From Planctomycetales bacterium (GTDB lineage Bacteria > Planctomycetota > Planctomycetia > Pirellulales > Thermoguttaceae): a DNA stretch of 30,664 nt. Within the stretch, counting starts at the first letter, position 1, and the number at the start of each line of letters is the position of its first letter. The stretch lies in assembly GCA_007119795.1 (NCBI GenBank), contig SKOZ01000043.1, positions 1 through 30,664 on the forward strand, read 5' to 3'. The notes beneath the pieces are model-generated. The model made no database searches, was not told where the DNA came from, and saw only the letters and a program-made list of their open reading frames with translations. Of this stretch, positions 8,194-15,851 are shown one piece after another. Both the position numbers and the translations under genes were made by a program.

Positions 8194-9546
8194 ATGAGCC
8201 GCAGCGTTCCGATTCCACGACGTGCCCTGTTCCGCTGCCTGGGCCGCACCGCCGCGGCTGCAGGATTGGGGCCGCTTCTTACGGCCCTGGCCCACGGCAG
8301 AGGCTGTTCCGTCGATCCGGGCGCGCTGGCCGACGAGATTGAGACGGTGCTCTGGGAGAACTACCTCCCGGCATGGTTCCCCCGCTGTCTCGACGAGGAG
8401 CGGGGGGGATTTCACGAAGTCTTCGCCGAGGACTGGACTCCCGGGGCGGTGGACGCCAAGTTCCTCGTCCACCAGGCTCGCCAGACTTGGACTGCCGCCG
8501 CCGTGGCCATGGCTTACCCCGAGCACCGCGACCGCTTCCTCCGCTATGCCCACCATGGACTGGCCTTCCTGCGCTCGGGGATGTGGGACGAGGAGAACGG
8601 CGGCTTCTTTGACTGGGTCGATCCCCGCGGCGGCCGCCACCCGCAACGGCTCCCCTGGAAGAATCTCTATGCGCAGTCGTTCGGCATCTACGCCGCTGCG
8701 CGGGCGGCGATGGCCACCGGCAGCAGGCGAACCCTGGAGCTGGGAGAGCGGGCCTTCCGTTGGCTCGACCGCCACGGCCACGACGACGAATACGGCGGCT
8801 ACTTCGAACATTTCACCGAGAGTGGCCGGCCCATCCTCGACGAGGAAGAAGTGGCCCGCACCGAGGGCCGCTTCCAGGCCATCGGCGTGGTGGGCCAGAA
8901 ATCGATGAACGCCCACATCCACCTCCTCGAGGCCCTGAGCGAGCTGTTCCACGTCTGGCCCGAGGCCCTGCTCCGCAAGCGGCTCGAGGAGGTTTTCGCC
9001 CTCGTCCGCGACCGCATCGTCCTTCCCGCCGGCCATCTGGCAATGTTCACCGACCGCGGCTTCACGCCCCGCGACGAACGGGGCTCCTACGGCCACCAGT
9101 TGGAAATCGCCTACCTGCTGGTCGAGGCCGAGGAGGCCCTGGGCCGCGCGCACGGCCCCGCCACCCGCGACGCCGCCCGGCGCACCGTGGACCATGCCAT
9201 CCGCTTCGGATGGGACACGGAGCACGGCGGCTTCTTCGACGAGGGTCCCCCGGAGGGCGAAGCCACCAGGCGGCAGAAGATCTGGTGGGTCCTGGCCGAG
9301 GCGCTCAACGGCTTAATCGTAGCCGATCACCTCTTCGGCACCGACGAGCCGAAGTACCGCAATCTCTTCGTACCCACCTGGGCCTTCTACCGCGACCACC
9401 TCCTCGACCACCGCCACGGCGGCTCCTTCGCCGAGACGGACGAAGCGGGCAGGCCCCTGGGGCGCAGCAAAGCAAACCCCTGGAAGACGACGTACCACGA
9501 GGTCCGCGCCTTCCTTTTCGCCATCCAGGAGCTCCGCAAACGGTAG
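8194..9546 (+). CDS. Exported N-acylglucosamine 2-epimerase / cellobiose 2-epimerase family protein
   Basis: A 450-residue (alpha/alpha)6-barrel sugar epimerase or isomerase. The N-terminus PRRALFRCLGRTAAAAGL resembles a twin-arginine signal, so export is likely. Barrel motifs are clear: repeated GGFF/GGYF strands, KSMNAHIHLLEAL (236-248) and TTYHEVRAFLFA at the end. By alignment from memory with cellobiose 2-epimerases, His243 and Glu246 in the HLLE motif and His435 in YHE match catalytic residues. Substrates in the family are GlcNAc, mannose or cellobiose-type disaccharides; the actual one is not shown. ATG at 8194 follows GAGGG by eight bases; the longer open frame upstream has no family similarity. 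It is divergent from an exported dehydrogenase and ends one base from the convergent sat gene. Confidence 0.9.
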   Translation: MSRSVPIPRRALFRCLGRTAAAAGLGPLLTALAHGRGCSVDPGALADEIETVLWENYLPAWFPRCLDEERGGFHEVFAEDWTPGAVDAKFLVHQARQTWTAAAVAMAYPEHRDRFLRYAHHGLAFLRSGMWDEENGGFFDWVDPRGGRHPQRLPWKNLYAQSFGIYAAARAAMATGSRRTLELGERAFRWLDRHGHDDEYGGYFEHFTESGRPILDEEEVARTEGRFQAIGVVGQKSMNAHIHLLEALSELFHVWPEALLRKRLEEVFALVRDRIVLPAGHLAMFTDRGFTPRDERGSYGHQLEIAYLLVEAEEALGRAHGPATRDAARRTVDHAIRFGWDTEHGGFFDEGPPEGEATRRQKIWWVLAEALNGLIVADHLFGTDEPKYRNLFVPTWAFYRDHLLDHRHGGSFAETDEAGRPLGRSKANPWKTTYHEVRAFLFAIQELRKR

Positions 9547-9547
9547 C

Positions 9548-10810
9548 TCACGCCCGCTGGGACATCGCCTCGGCGAGAATCGTCGAGGTAGTCTCCCGCA
9601 TGATGCGGGGATCCACGGTGCGGCCGGCGAGGAGGGTCTGGCGAACTTCCTTGCCGGAGATGAAGACCGGTTTCTCGTCGGGGTGGTTCTCCATGAGGTC
9701 GACCCGCCGAAGGGACTCGTAGTAGGCGGCGAAACCCACCTTCAGGGGATGGATGGCCAACTCGCCGGGGAGACGTTCAAAGATCTCCTGGGCATCGAAG
9801 TCGCCCCAGATGGACGCCCCGTCGTGGTAGGGGGCATCGGCGTGCTTGCGGCCGATGATGATGTCCGTGAAGCCGAAGTTCTGCCGGTAGATGGCGTGCA
9901 TCACCGCCTCCTTGGGGCCGCCGTAGAACATCTTGATGTCCAGCCCGAGGAGGATCACGCGGTCGGGGACCGATTCGCCGCGGGGGCCCCAGAGCTCCGG
10001 ATCGCTGTCGCCCTCACCCAGGGCGCGGCTCTCGATGAGAGCCTCGTACGTGTGCATGCGGACGTCGGCGTGGACGTCGTCGCCCTTGGTCTCGCCGATC
10101 AGCGGGTTGAGGCAGGCGCCGGCGTTGTAGCCCTGGCGGAGAAGCGTCTCGAGCCCGTAGACCAGGGCGTACTCGTGGGCGCGGTGCAGGGGATTGCGGG
10201 TCTGGAAGGCGACCGCCCGCTCCCAGCCTTTCTCGGCTAACAGGGCGCGGACCTCGCGGGGCGTGAGCAGGTACTTGCCGAAACGGGGGTCTTTCGGCTG
10301 CGGGAGGACGCGAATGCGGCCGCCGAGCAGATGCGTCTTATCGGCGTCGCCGACGAGCACCATGTCGCCGCCGGGATGGTCGGTGCGGTCGGTGAGGTAT
10401 ACCCGGGCGAGGTACTTCCGCTTGTCCCACGGGAAGACGTCGGAGACGACGAGCGTTGCGACCACGTGGCCCTGGGAATTGACCAAAGCGGCCTCTTCGC
10501 CGGGGCCGAGCCGGCGAGCCATCGCCTCCGTCACCGGCAGCGCCAGAGGGATCGTCCAAGCGTACCGGGTCCCCTCCCGCTCGATGACCGATTCGTCGAG
10601 GACGCGCTCGAAGGTGCCGCCGTCCATGGGGCCCTCGAGCGGGCTCAGACCGCCATCGCCGAAGCGGTAGACGGTGGAGAGGTCGGCGTCGGAGACGGGA
10701 ATCTTCATCAGCCGCTCGGCGCGGGCGAGAAAGCCGTCAATCTCCTCGGCGGGGACGGTACGGCAGACGGGTTCGGAGAGGCCGCCGTGGACGGGGACGA
10801 GGTCGGGCAT
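9548..10810 (-). CDS. sat: Sulfate adenylyltransferase (ATP sulfurylase)
   Basis: A 420-residue cytoplasmic enzyme that makes adenosine 5'-phosphosulfate and pyrophosphate from ATP and sulfate, the first step of sulfate activation. It is the single-chain Sat type: QTRN (203-206) and HRAH (209-212) are the ATP-binding QxRN and HxxH motifs, GRKHADAPY (320-328) is the later nucleotide loop, and ISGKEVR (384-390) is the conserved C-terminal motif. No APS kinase domain is attached. ATG at 10810 is preceded by GAGGA; the open frame extends upstream but without similarity. No cys genes adjoin it, so it appears to be a lone unit. A strong promoter lies about 90 bases upstream, and the gene converges with the epimerase, with a one-base gap. 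Confidence 0.96.
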   Translation of the reverse strand: MPDLVPVHGGLSEPVCRTVPAEEIDGFLARAERLMKIPVSDADLSTVYRFGDGGLSPLEGPMDGGTFERVLDESVIEREGTRYAWTIPLALPVTEAMARRLGPGEEAALVNSQGHVVATLVVSDVFPWDKRKYLARVYLTDRTDHPGGDMVLVGDADKTHLLGGRIRVLPQPKDPRFGKYLLTPREVRALLAEKGWERAVAFQTRNPLHRAHEYALVYGLETLLRQGYNAGACLNPLIGETKGDDVHADVRMHTYEALIESRALGEGDSDPELWGPRGESVPDRVILLGLDIKMFYGGPKEAVMHAIYRQNFGFTDIIIGRKHADAPYHDGASIWGDFDAQEIFERLPGELAIHPLKVGFAAYYESLRRVDLMENHPDEKPVFISGKEVRQTLLAGRTVDPRIMRETTSTILAEAMSQRA

Positions 10811-10901
10811 GGTGGATTTCCTCGAACGGTGCAGGAGCCGGTGCTCTCGACTGCCGACCAAGAAGGCAGCGTGGGCCGGTATGGATTGCGCCAAGCGTGC
10901 C

Positions 10902-10930
10902 AGTATAAAGTCGGCTGCGGAGGGACTCAA
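10902..10930 (-). promoter_or_regulatory. Promoter of sat
   Basis: Read on the minus strand, TTGAGT (10925-10930), a 17-base spacer and TATACT (10902-10907) form a good vegetative sigma-factor promoter, giving a leader of about 85 bases before the sat ATG. I see no riboswitch-like structure in that leader. Confidence 0.6.
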
Positions 10931-11229
10931 CGGGGCTGCTGTGCGCAGGGGGAGCGACGCGAAACGCCGGTCCCGGCGGAGGAAGCCGCCGTCTGCCGGC
11001 CACCCCGCGAAAGAAACAACCCCCCTCGCCAGAGCGGCCCAAGTCAAGGGAGCGAGCGGGGACGCACCGACCCCGCCGAACCGACCCGCCGAATCACGCG
11101 GTGGGAGGCGAAGGGGCGTCGTCTCTCCAGGCAGCCACGCCGCCAACGACGTAAGCCGCCAGGGTACGGGTGCTTCGGCCCTTTTCGCCATCGAGGCCTG
11201 TCGGACGTCGGGAGAACCCTCTGAACAGG

Positions 11230-11238
11230 TTATCCACG
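11230..11238 (+). promoter_or_regulatory. Near-consensus DnaA box
   Basis: TTATCCACG matches the classical TTATCCACA box at eight of nine positions. It is the only such match I find between sat and dnaA on either strand. It may serve origin function, dnaA autoregulation, or chance. Confidence 0.45.
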
Positions 11239-11291
11239 GCGGACGGTCTGCAGAGCGTTCGCGTTTCGTGAGCCGCGCGTGAGGATCTGTG

Positions 11292-11343
11292 CCGCTTTTT
11301 CGGCCCGTTTCGGCGGCCGGCGGACGGCGGCGCGAAAAAGCGG
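11292..11343. repeat. Inverted repeat with A5/T5 arms upstream of dnaA
   Basis: CCGCTTTTTCG (11292-11302) is perfectly complementary to CGAAAAAGCGG (11333-11343), enclosing 30 very GC-rich bases. The T-run is inside the stem, so this does not look like a usual terminator. It lies just upstream of the dnaA promoter and may be a cruciform or protein-binding site. Confidence 0.75.
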
Positions 11344-11365
11344 TCTCCGGCGTCGCCGGGGATGT

Positions 11366-11393
11366 TTGACAGCAGTGCTAGCAACGCTAGAAT
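11366..11393 (+). promoter_or_regulatory. Promoter of dnaA with internal palindrome
   Basis: A perfect TTGACA (11366-11371), a 16-base spacer and TAGAAT (11388-11393) form the strongest promoter match in the window, about 150 bases before the dnaA start. The spacer and -10 contain CTAGC-AAC-GCTAG (11378-11390), a perfect inverted repeat. A regulator bound there would block RNA polymerase, so it is a likely operator. Confidence 0.65.
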
Positions 11394-11495
11394 CAGCTTC
11401 TCTGGGTGACACGCAACGAAGGATTGTCGGCGGCGTTTGCCGCTGCATTTTCCGCGCCTAATCTTCGCGCACCGCTTCCGTTATTGGCGGGGAAC

Positions 11496-11514
11496 GATCG
11501 TCCCTGGGACGATC
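11496..11514 (+). repeat. Perfect palindrome in the dnaA leader
   Basis: GATCGTCCC-T-GGGACGATC is a perfect 19-base inverted repeat 37 bases before the dnaA start codon. The half-site GGGACGAT recurs at 11559-11566, inside the first dnaA codons. In RNA it can form an eight-base-pair hairpin. It may be a protein site or a translational control element; there is no T-run for termination. Confidence 0.75.
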
Positions 11515-11551
11515 CTGCGGGGAGAGACCGCGCGCCGGGGACGGTCAGGAA

Positions 11552-13093
11552 GTGACCAGGGACGATACGGAAATCGTGTCGGCAGTGCGCGCGGTGCTGG
11601 CCCGCAGGGTGGGGCGCGAGCGCTTCGGGCTCTGGTTCGGCGCTAGCACACGTTTGACTTGGGCCGAGGGCGTGATGACCGTCGCCGCGCCCAACCGCAT
11701 CTTTCGCGACTGGCTCCGCTCGAACTTCCAGGCGCCCCTCGAGGATGCCTGCCGGGAGACGGGGGGGGCCGTGCCGGCGCTGCGGTTCGTCGTCGATGCT
11801 TCGCTCCCGGAGCCCTTGCCAGCCATGGCACCGCAGGGTGAGCGGAAAGGCCGGGAAGTCGGTGAAGGAGGCAAAGGTGAAGGAGGCAAAGGTAGCGGCG
11901 CGGAGCCAGCGGGGAAAGCGGGGGACCAGGGGCCACTGGGCGGTCTGGGCCGGTATCCCGGTTCGAACGGTCGAACCGGCGACAATGGGCAGGGCGGTGG
12001 AAACGGGTCCGGTTCGCAGACGGCCCATCCGCGGCAGAGGGGCAAGTCGGCAGCGGAACGGCGTTTCGCCAGCTTCGAGACCTTCGTGACCGGACCCTCG
12101 AACCGCATCGCCCGGGCCGCCGCCGAGATGGCGGTGCAGTCGCTGGGTCAGTTCTCGCCGCTGACGATCCACGGGTCCACGAGCGTCGGGAAGACGCACC
12201 TCTTGCAGGCCGTGTGGACAGCGGCCCGCCGCATGCACAGCAAGGCGAACGCGGTGTTCCTCTCCGCCGAGCAGTTCACCAGTTACTTCATCGAGGCGGT
12301 GCGAGGCTCCGGCCTGCCGAGCTTTCGCAGGAAGTACCGCAACGTGGACCTGTTGATCGTGGACGACTTGCAGTTCTTCTGCGGCAAGCGGTCGACACAG
12401 GTGGAGCTGCGGTATACGGTCGATACGGTACTCCGCCGCGGAGGGCAGATCGTCTTCTCTTCGGACCGGCCGCCCGCCGAGCTCACCGACTTGGGGCCGG
12501 AGCTGCTCAGCCGGTTGGCGAGCGGAATGGTATGCGCCATCGAGCTGCCGGAGCACGCCACACGGCTGGGGATCGTGGCCCACCTCGCCGGCCGGCTGGA
12601 GATGAGCGTCCCCAACGACGTGCGGCAGTTTGTCGCCGCGCGGCTGGCGAGCCACGCCCGCGAGCTGGCCGGAGCCTTGTGCCGCTTGCAGGCGGCGAGC
12701 AAGGCCTACCAACGGCCCATCGACCTGGCACTGGCCGAGGAAGTGCTTGCCGAGATGATCCGCCAGGGCAGCCGGGTGGTTCGGCTGGCCGACATCGACC
12801 GCGCCGTCTGCGAGGTCTTCGGCCTGGAGTCGGCGACTCTCAAGTCGGCGCGGAAGGGGAAGGCGGTAAGCCACCCGCGGATGCTTGCCATGTGGCTGGC
12901 CCGAAAACACACCCGCGCAGCCTTCTCGGAAATCGGGCAGTTCTTCGGCCGCCGCAGCCACAGTACCGTGATCGCCGCCCAGAAGCGGGTCGACGTCTGG
13001 CTGGCGGGTCAGGAGCCGCTGCAGACGGACGCCGGACAGTGTACCGTCGAGGAGGCCATCTGCCGGATCGAGCGGCATCTGCTGGCCGGATGA
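11552..13093 (+). CDS. dnaA: Chromosomal replication initiator DnaA
   Basis: A 513-residue AAA+ initiator that binds DnaA boxes and opens the origin. Domain I covers about 1-88 (LARRVGRERFGLWF, then FRDWLRSNF). A low-complexity Gly/Lys/Ser linker of roughly 75 residues replaces domain II. Domain III has the P-loop GSTSVGKT (208-215), Walker B LLIVDD with Asp271/Asp272, sensor I FSSDRPP and the arginine finger Arg321 (LLSRL). Domain IV ends with the helix-turn-helix motif GRRSHSTV (466-473); the residue matching E. coli Asp433, a base contact, is Ser469, while the following His is kept. The start is GTG, with AGGA only two bases before it, so initiation may be weak or the true start slightly different. 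dnaN and recF are not adjacent; neighbours are sat and a folate enzyme. Confidence 0.93.
   Translation: MTRDDTEIVSAVRAVLARRVGRERFGLWFGASTRLTWAEGVMTVAAPNRIFRDWLRSNFQAPLEDACRETGGAVPALRFVVDASLPEPLPAMAPQGERKGREVGEGGKGEGGKGSGAEPAGKAGDQGPLGGLGRYPGSNGRTGDNGQGGGNGSGSQTAHPRQRGKSAAERRFASFETFVTGPSNRIARAAAEMAVQSLGQFSPLTIHGSTSVGKTHLLQAVWTAARRMHSKANAVFLSAEQFTSYFIEAVRGSGLPSFRRKYRNVDLLIVDDLQFFCGKRSTQVELRYTVDTVLRRGGQIVFSSDRPPAELTDLGPELLSRLASGMVCAIELPEHATRLGIVAHLAGRLEMSVPNDVRQFVAARLASHARELAGALCRLQAASKAYQRPIDLALAEEVLAEMIRQGSRVVRLADIDRAVCEVFGLESATLKSARKGKAVSHPRMLAMWLARKHTRAAFSEIGQFFGRRSHSTVIAAQKRVDVWLAGQEPLQTDAGQCTVEEAICRIERHLLAG
11861..11890 (+). repeat. 15-bp tandem repeat in the dnaA linker
   Basis: GGTGAAGGAGGCAAA occurs twice in perfect tandem, encoding GEGGK twice in the DnaA linker. 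This points to recent in-frame expansion of a disordered spacer. Confidence 0.85.
11958..11979 (+). repeat. Perfect inverted repeat inside the dnaA linker
   Basis: CCGGTTCGA and TCGAACCGG form a perfect nine-base stem around ACGG. It sits in the low-complexity linker coding region, where protein constraint is low, so the base pairing itself may matter as mRNA structure or a binding site. It looks like a tRNA T-arm piece by chance, but no tRNA surrounds it. Confidence 0.8.
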
Positions 13094-13103
13094 ATTCCGC
13101 CGC

Positions 13104-13721
13104 CTACCCCCTCCGGCCGCGGCCGGAATACAGCCGCTCTTCGGTGACTACGGCGTCGAGGAAGACGTCGTGCGGCTCCATGGGGACGGCAGGAAAGAGC
13201 TGGCACTCGAAGGCCAGCCCCGCCGTGAAGGCGTCCTCCCGGAGGCGGGCCAGGAAGCGGTCATAGTAGCCCCTGCCTTGACCGATCCGTCCCCCGCGCC
13301 GGTCGAAGGCCACGCCGGGCACCATGACCAGGTCGATCGACCGCGGGTCGGCGCGGCGTTGGGCAAGGCGGCGCAGCGCCGGGGAAGGCTCCGGAATGCC
13401 GAAGTGCCCCGGCCGGAGCTCGTCGAGGTCGTACAGCCGGAAGAGGCGCAGTTCGCCCTCCGCGCAAAAGGGGACCACGAGCTGCTTGCCTTCAATCAGC
13501 ATCGCGGTTAGGAGGGGGAGGGTGCGGACCTCGTTGCGTACGCCCACGTAGGCCATCACCGTTGCGGCGGCGGCGTACGGTGCCAGTGCCGCGAAGCGGG
13601 CGCAGACGGCTGCGCTGAGCCGGTCTTTTCCGCGCTGGCGGCGGCGGCGTTCCTCGGCGGCGGTGCGGAGGGCCGTTTTGTCGGGCGTGGCTTCGGGCAT
13701 CACCATCGGTTCGCTCGGCAC
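13104..13721 (-). CDS. 5-formyltetrahydrofolate cyclo-ligase
   Basis: A 205-residue cytoplasmic enzyme (MTHFS/YgfA family) that uses ATP to turn 5-formyl-THF into 5,10-methenyl-THF, returning a storage or inhibitory folate to one-carbon metabolism. The signature VPGVAFDRRGGRIGQGRGYYDRFL-type block lies at 134-157, with its Gly-rich ATP/phosphate loop and Tyr-Tyr-Asp. The N-terminal KTALR helix and the NEVRTLPLL segment (63-71) also fit. The start is uncertain: GTG at 13721 and ATG at 13706 and 13700 are all in frame before conserved sequence, none with a good ribosome site. It converges with dnaA, with ten bases between stops. Confidence 0.93.
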   Translation of the reverse strand: MPSEPMVMPEATPDKTALRTAAEERRRRQRGKDRLSAAVCARFAALAPYAAAATVMAYVGVRNEVRTLPLLTAMLIEGKQLVVPFCAEGELRLFRLYDLDELRPGHFGIPEPSPALRRLAQRRADPRSIDLVMVPGVAFDRRGGRIGQGRGYYDRFLARLREDAFTAGLAFECQLFPAVPMEPHDVFLDAVVTEERLYSGRGRRG

Positions 13722-14251
13722 GCGATGACGGCTCGATCACTCAAGGAAGCGATACGCGGCGGCCGGCGGCAGCGATCGCACCGGCAGAAAGGGCGCGCAC
13801 CGCGTCCCTCTCCACCTCGCCGGCTGCCGCTAGGGGTCGGTTAGTTCCGGCGACGGATGAAGGGAATCGCGGTCCTTCCTCCATGCGGGCGTAGCCACCC
13901 CACTGCGGCGCCATCCTAGGCCGGGAGCTCTCAGCGGGCAAGCCGCGACCGGCCCGGCCGAGGCCGGAAGAGGGTGAACCGGTCGCACATTGCGGATGAG
14001 GAAGGCGGCGGAAGCGCGGAGGAAGAATGGGAGACCTGCCCGATCACGCGCCGATGGGTGGCCTCGATACCCCACCTAAGGTGTGTGCGCCATGAGGACC
14101 GATTGGTGCATAGGCTGGCCACGCCTGGCAGGCTGGGTACCTTTTTTCGGGGGCGGCGATGGATTATGCTACGGAGGCAGCGGTGAGGTGGCTGCCGCCT
14201 TGACTCTACCCACCGGTGCCGCGCGAAGGGGAAATGCACAAGGAGACGGCC
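13722..14251. other. Non-coding stretch between the folate gene and floA
   Basis: About 530 bases with no frame that resembles a protein. It must hold the divergent promoters, but I cannot place them with confidence. A short GCCT/AGGC hairpin followed by T6 (T-run at 14142-14147) resembles a weak terminator on the plus strand. GGCAGC and GCTGCC (14176-14196) form a hairpin about 55 bases before floA. Confidence 0.4.
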
Positions 14252-15250
14252 GTGTTCGATGCTCTGCCTTTCGTCCTCGCCCAGCAGCCGGAGACCTTTG
14301 TGATCATCGTCGCCGTACTCGTGGCGATGGCCTTCTTCGGCGTGGTGGCGGTGATCGCCCTCATGTACGGGGCCCTCTGGTTCCAGGCCTACATGTCCAA
14401 CGCCGACGTGTCGCTGATCAGCCTCGTCGGGATGAGCTTCCGCCAGGTGGAGGCCCGCCTGATCGTGGAGGCCAAGATCATGGCGATGCAGGCGGGGGTG
14501 GGGGTCGACCGGGAGACCGGCATCACTACCCGCCGCCTGGAGGCCCACTACCTGGCGGGGGGAAACGTCGTCAACGTGATCCGGGCGATCATCGCCGCCC
14601 ACCGCGCCGATTTGGGGCTCGACTTCGACCGCGCCGCCGCCATCGACTTGGCGGGCCGCGACGTCCTCGAGGCCGTCCGCACGAGCGTCTATCCCAAGGT
14701 CATCGATTGTCCCGATCCCCGCAAGTCGCAGCGATCCTATCTGAGCGCCATCGCCAAGAACGGCGTCGAGCTGCGGGTGCGGGCGCGGGTCACCGTACGA
14801 ACGAATCTGGCGCGCCTGATCGGTGGGGCCACCGAGGATACGATCATCGCCCGAGTCGGCGAGGGGATCATCACCGCGATTGGTTCGGCGGAGACGCACC
14901 AGCGCGTCATGGAGAATCCCGACCTCGTCTCCAAGGCGGTGCTGGCCCGCGGGCTGGACTCGCAAACGGCCTTCGAGATCGTCTCCATCGACATCGCCGA
15001 CATCGACGCCGGCGAGAACATCGGCGCCCGCCTCCAGGCGGACCAGGCCGAAGCCAATACCCGCATGGCCCGCGCCCGCGCCGAGGAGCGGCGCGCCCTG
15101 GCCACCGCCCGCGAGCAGGAAATGCAGGCCGAAGTCGCTCGCAACCGCGCCGCCGTCGTCCTCGCCGAAGCCGAGGTGCCCCAAGCCATCGCCTCGGCCT
15201 TCCGCGAAGGGAATCTCCGCATAGGCCCGGATGGGGACAGCAAGGTCTAG
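14252..15250 (+). CDS. floA: Flotillin-like SPFH protein FloA
   Basis: A 332-residue membrane scaffold protein of the FloA (YqfA/UPF0365) family, which organises functional membrane microdomains. A single hydrophobic segment lies near 15-41 (FVIIVAVLVAMAFFGVVAVIALMYG). The SPFH region follows, with NVVNVIRAIIAAHRADL and VRARVTVRTNLARLIGGATEDT, typical FloA phrases. The C-terminal coiled coil (about 260-320) is rich in Ala, Glu and Arg, and the AxxAEAEVPQAIA end is conserved. GTG at 14252 was chosen because AAGGAG stands six bases before it; an ATG at 14234 would add six residues with poorer spacing. The usual partner NfeD is not next to it here. Confidence 0.94.
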   Translation: MFDALPFVLAQQPETFVIIVAVLVAMAFFGVVAVIALMYGALWFQAYMSNADVSLISLVGMSFRQVEARLIVEAKIMAMQAGVGVDRETGITTRRLEAHYLAGGNVVNVIRAIIAAHRADLGLDFDRAAAIDLAGRDVLEAVRTSVYPKVIDCPDPRKSQRSYLSAIAKNGVELRVRARVTVRTNLARLIGGATEDTIIARVGEGIITAIGSAETHQRVMENPDLVSKAVLARGLDSQTAFEIVSIDIADIDAGENIGARLQADQAEANTRMARARAEERRALATAREQEMQAEVARNRAAVVLAEAEVPQAIASAFREGNLRIGPDGDSKV

Positions 15251-15439
15251 CCCGGCCTGCCAGTCCGTCGGGCTGCGTTCAGGCCCTGGCCTGACTCGCT
15301 TTCCGTGTTGCCCCGGGGGGCCGATGCCGGCACACGCTTCGGCCGCCGTAGCGCCCCCTGCCGCGGATCGGGGATCCCCCTACGCCGAAACCAGGGAATC
15401 GCGGATAGACGACGCCGCTTTCCATGCGACAATCGGGGC

Positions 15440-15742
15440 ATGATTCGGCCCAATGACGCGTCCTCCGACCAGTTCCCCTCGCTGCCGCGGCAGGCCTGGA
15501 ACCTCACCCAATCCTTGGCCGCCTTTGCCGCTGACGGCTTCCGCACGCTTCCCATCGTCAAGTACCGCGAGCGGCTGTCGGTCTGCCGCGCCTGTGAACG
15601 GCGTCGCGGGAACCGCTGTCTTGACTGCGGCTGCCGGCTGGCCCAGAAGGCCCGGGGCCGGGCGTTTCAGTGCCCGCGGGGAAAGTGGCCGATGCCCGAC
15701 TCGGCGCAACATCCACCCCGATCTCTTGAAACGATAGGTTAG
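15440..15742 (+). CDS. Small zinc-ribbon-like protein
   Basis: A 100-residue protein of unknown function. Six cysteines are arranged as CRAC (49-52), CLDCGC (60-65) and CPRGKW (78-83), a spacing that fits a small zinc ribbon; the CxxC...CxxCGC...CPxgKW pattern is one I recognise from short uncharacterised bacterial and phage proteins. A helical part (residues 14-45) precedes it. There is no signal peptide. ATG at 15440 is in frame with 45 upstream codons that look non-coding. GACAAT stands only ten bases before the ATG, so the transcript may be nearly leaderless if that is a -10 box. Confidence 0.7.
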   Translation: MIRPNDASSDQFPSLPRQAWNLTQSLAAFAADGFRTLPIVKYRERLSVCRACERRRGNRCLDCGCRLAQKARGRAFQCPRGKWPMPDSAQHPPRSLETIG

Positions 15743-15851
15743 CCACCTCCGCGCCTCCAGCCCGACCCTGCGATTCCTTCCCCGTCGGGGCACCCCCCCG
15801 CCTCGCGACGCGCAGAAGAGGGTTCGCGCGGCACCCAGCCGTGCCGGGACC

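Larger units (their letters stand above)
10931..11551. other. Non-coding region upstream of dnaA, candidate replication origin
   Basis: No convincing gene lies between the divergent sat and dnaA genes. The stretch holds one near-consensus DnaA box (11230-11238), a long inverted repeat with A5/T5 in its arms (11292-11343), the dnaA promoter with an internal palindrome (11366-11393) and a strong palindrome in the dnaA leader (11496-11514). Origins often lie next to dnaA, which is why I propose this. Against it, there is only one clear box and no obvious long AT-rich unwinding tract. Confidence 0.4.

Noticed and set aside
10811..11191. In-frame upstream extension of sat
   Set aside because: The extra 127 residues have no similarity to ATP sulfurylase, and the sat promoter and ribosome site lie downstream of them.
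11958..11979. GGTTCGA-like sequence as part of a tRNA
   Set aside because: It is a palindrome inside the dnaA reading frame; no acceptor stem or anticodon arm can be drawn around it.
11393..13078. Long minus-strand open frame of 561 codons across dnaA
   Set aside because: It lies wholly antisense to dnaA, has no recognisable domain, and arises from high third-position GC.
13114..13127. CCGGCCGCGGCCGG palindrome as a bidirectional terminator between dnaA and the folate gene
   Set aside because: It lies inside the coding end of the folate gene and has no T-run; it is easily explained by Arg/Gly codons.
14234..14251. ATG at 14234 as the floA start
   Set aside because: Its ribosome site would be only about three bases away, while GTG at 14252 has AAGGAG at ideal distance and gives the usual FloA length.
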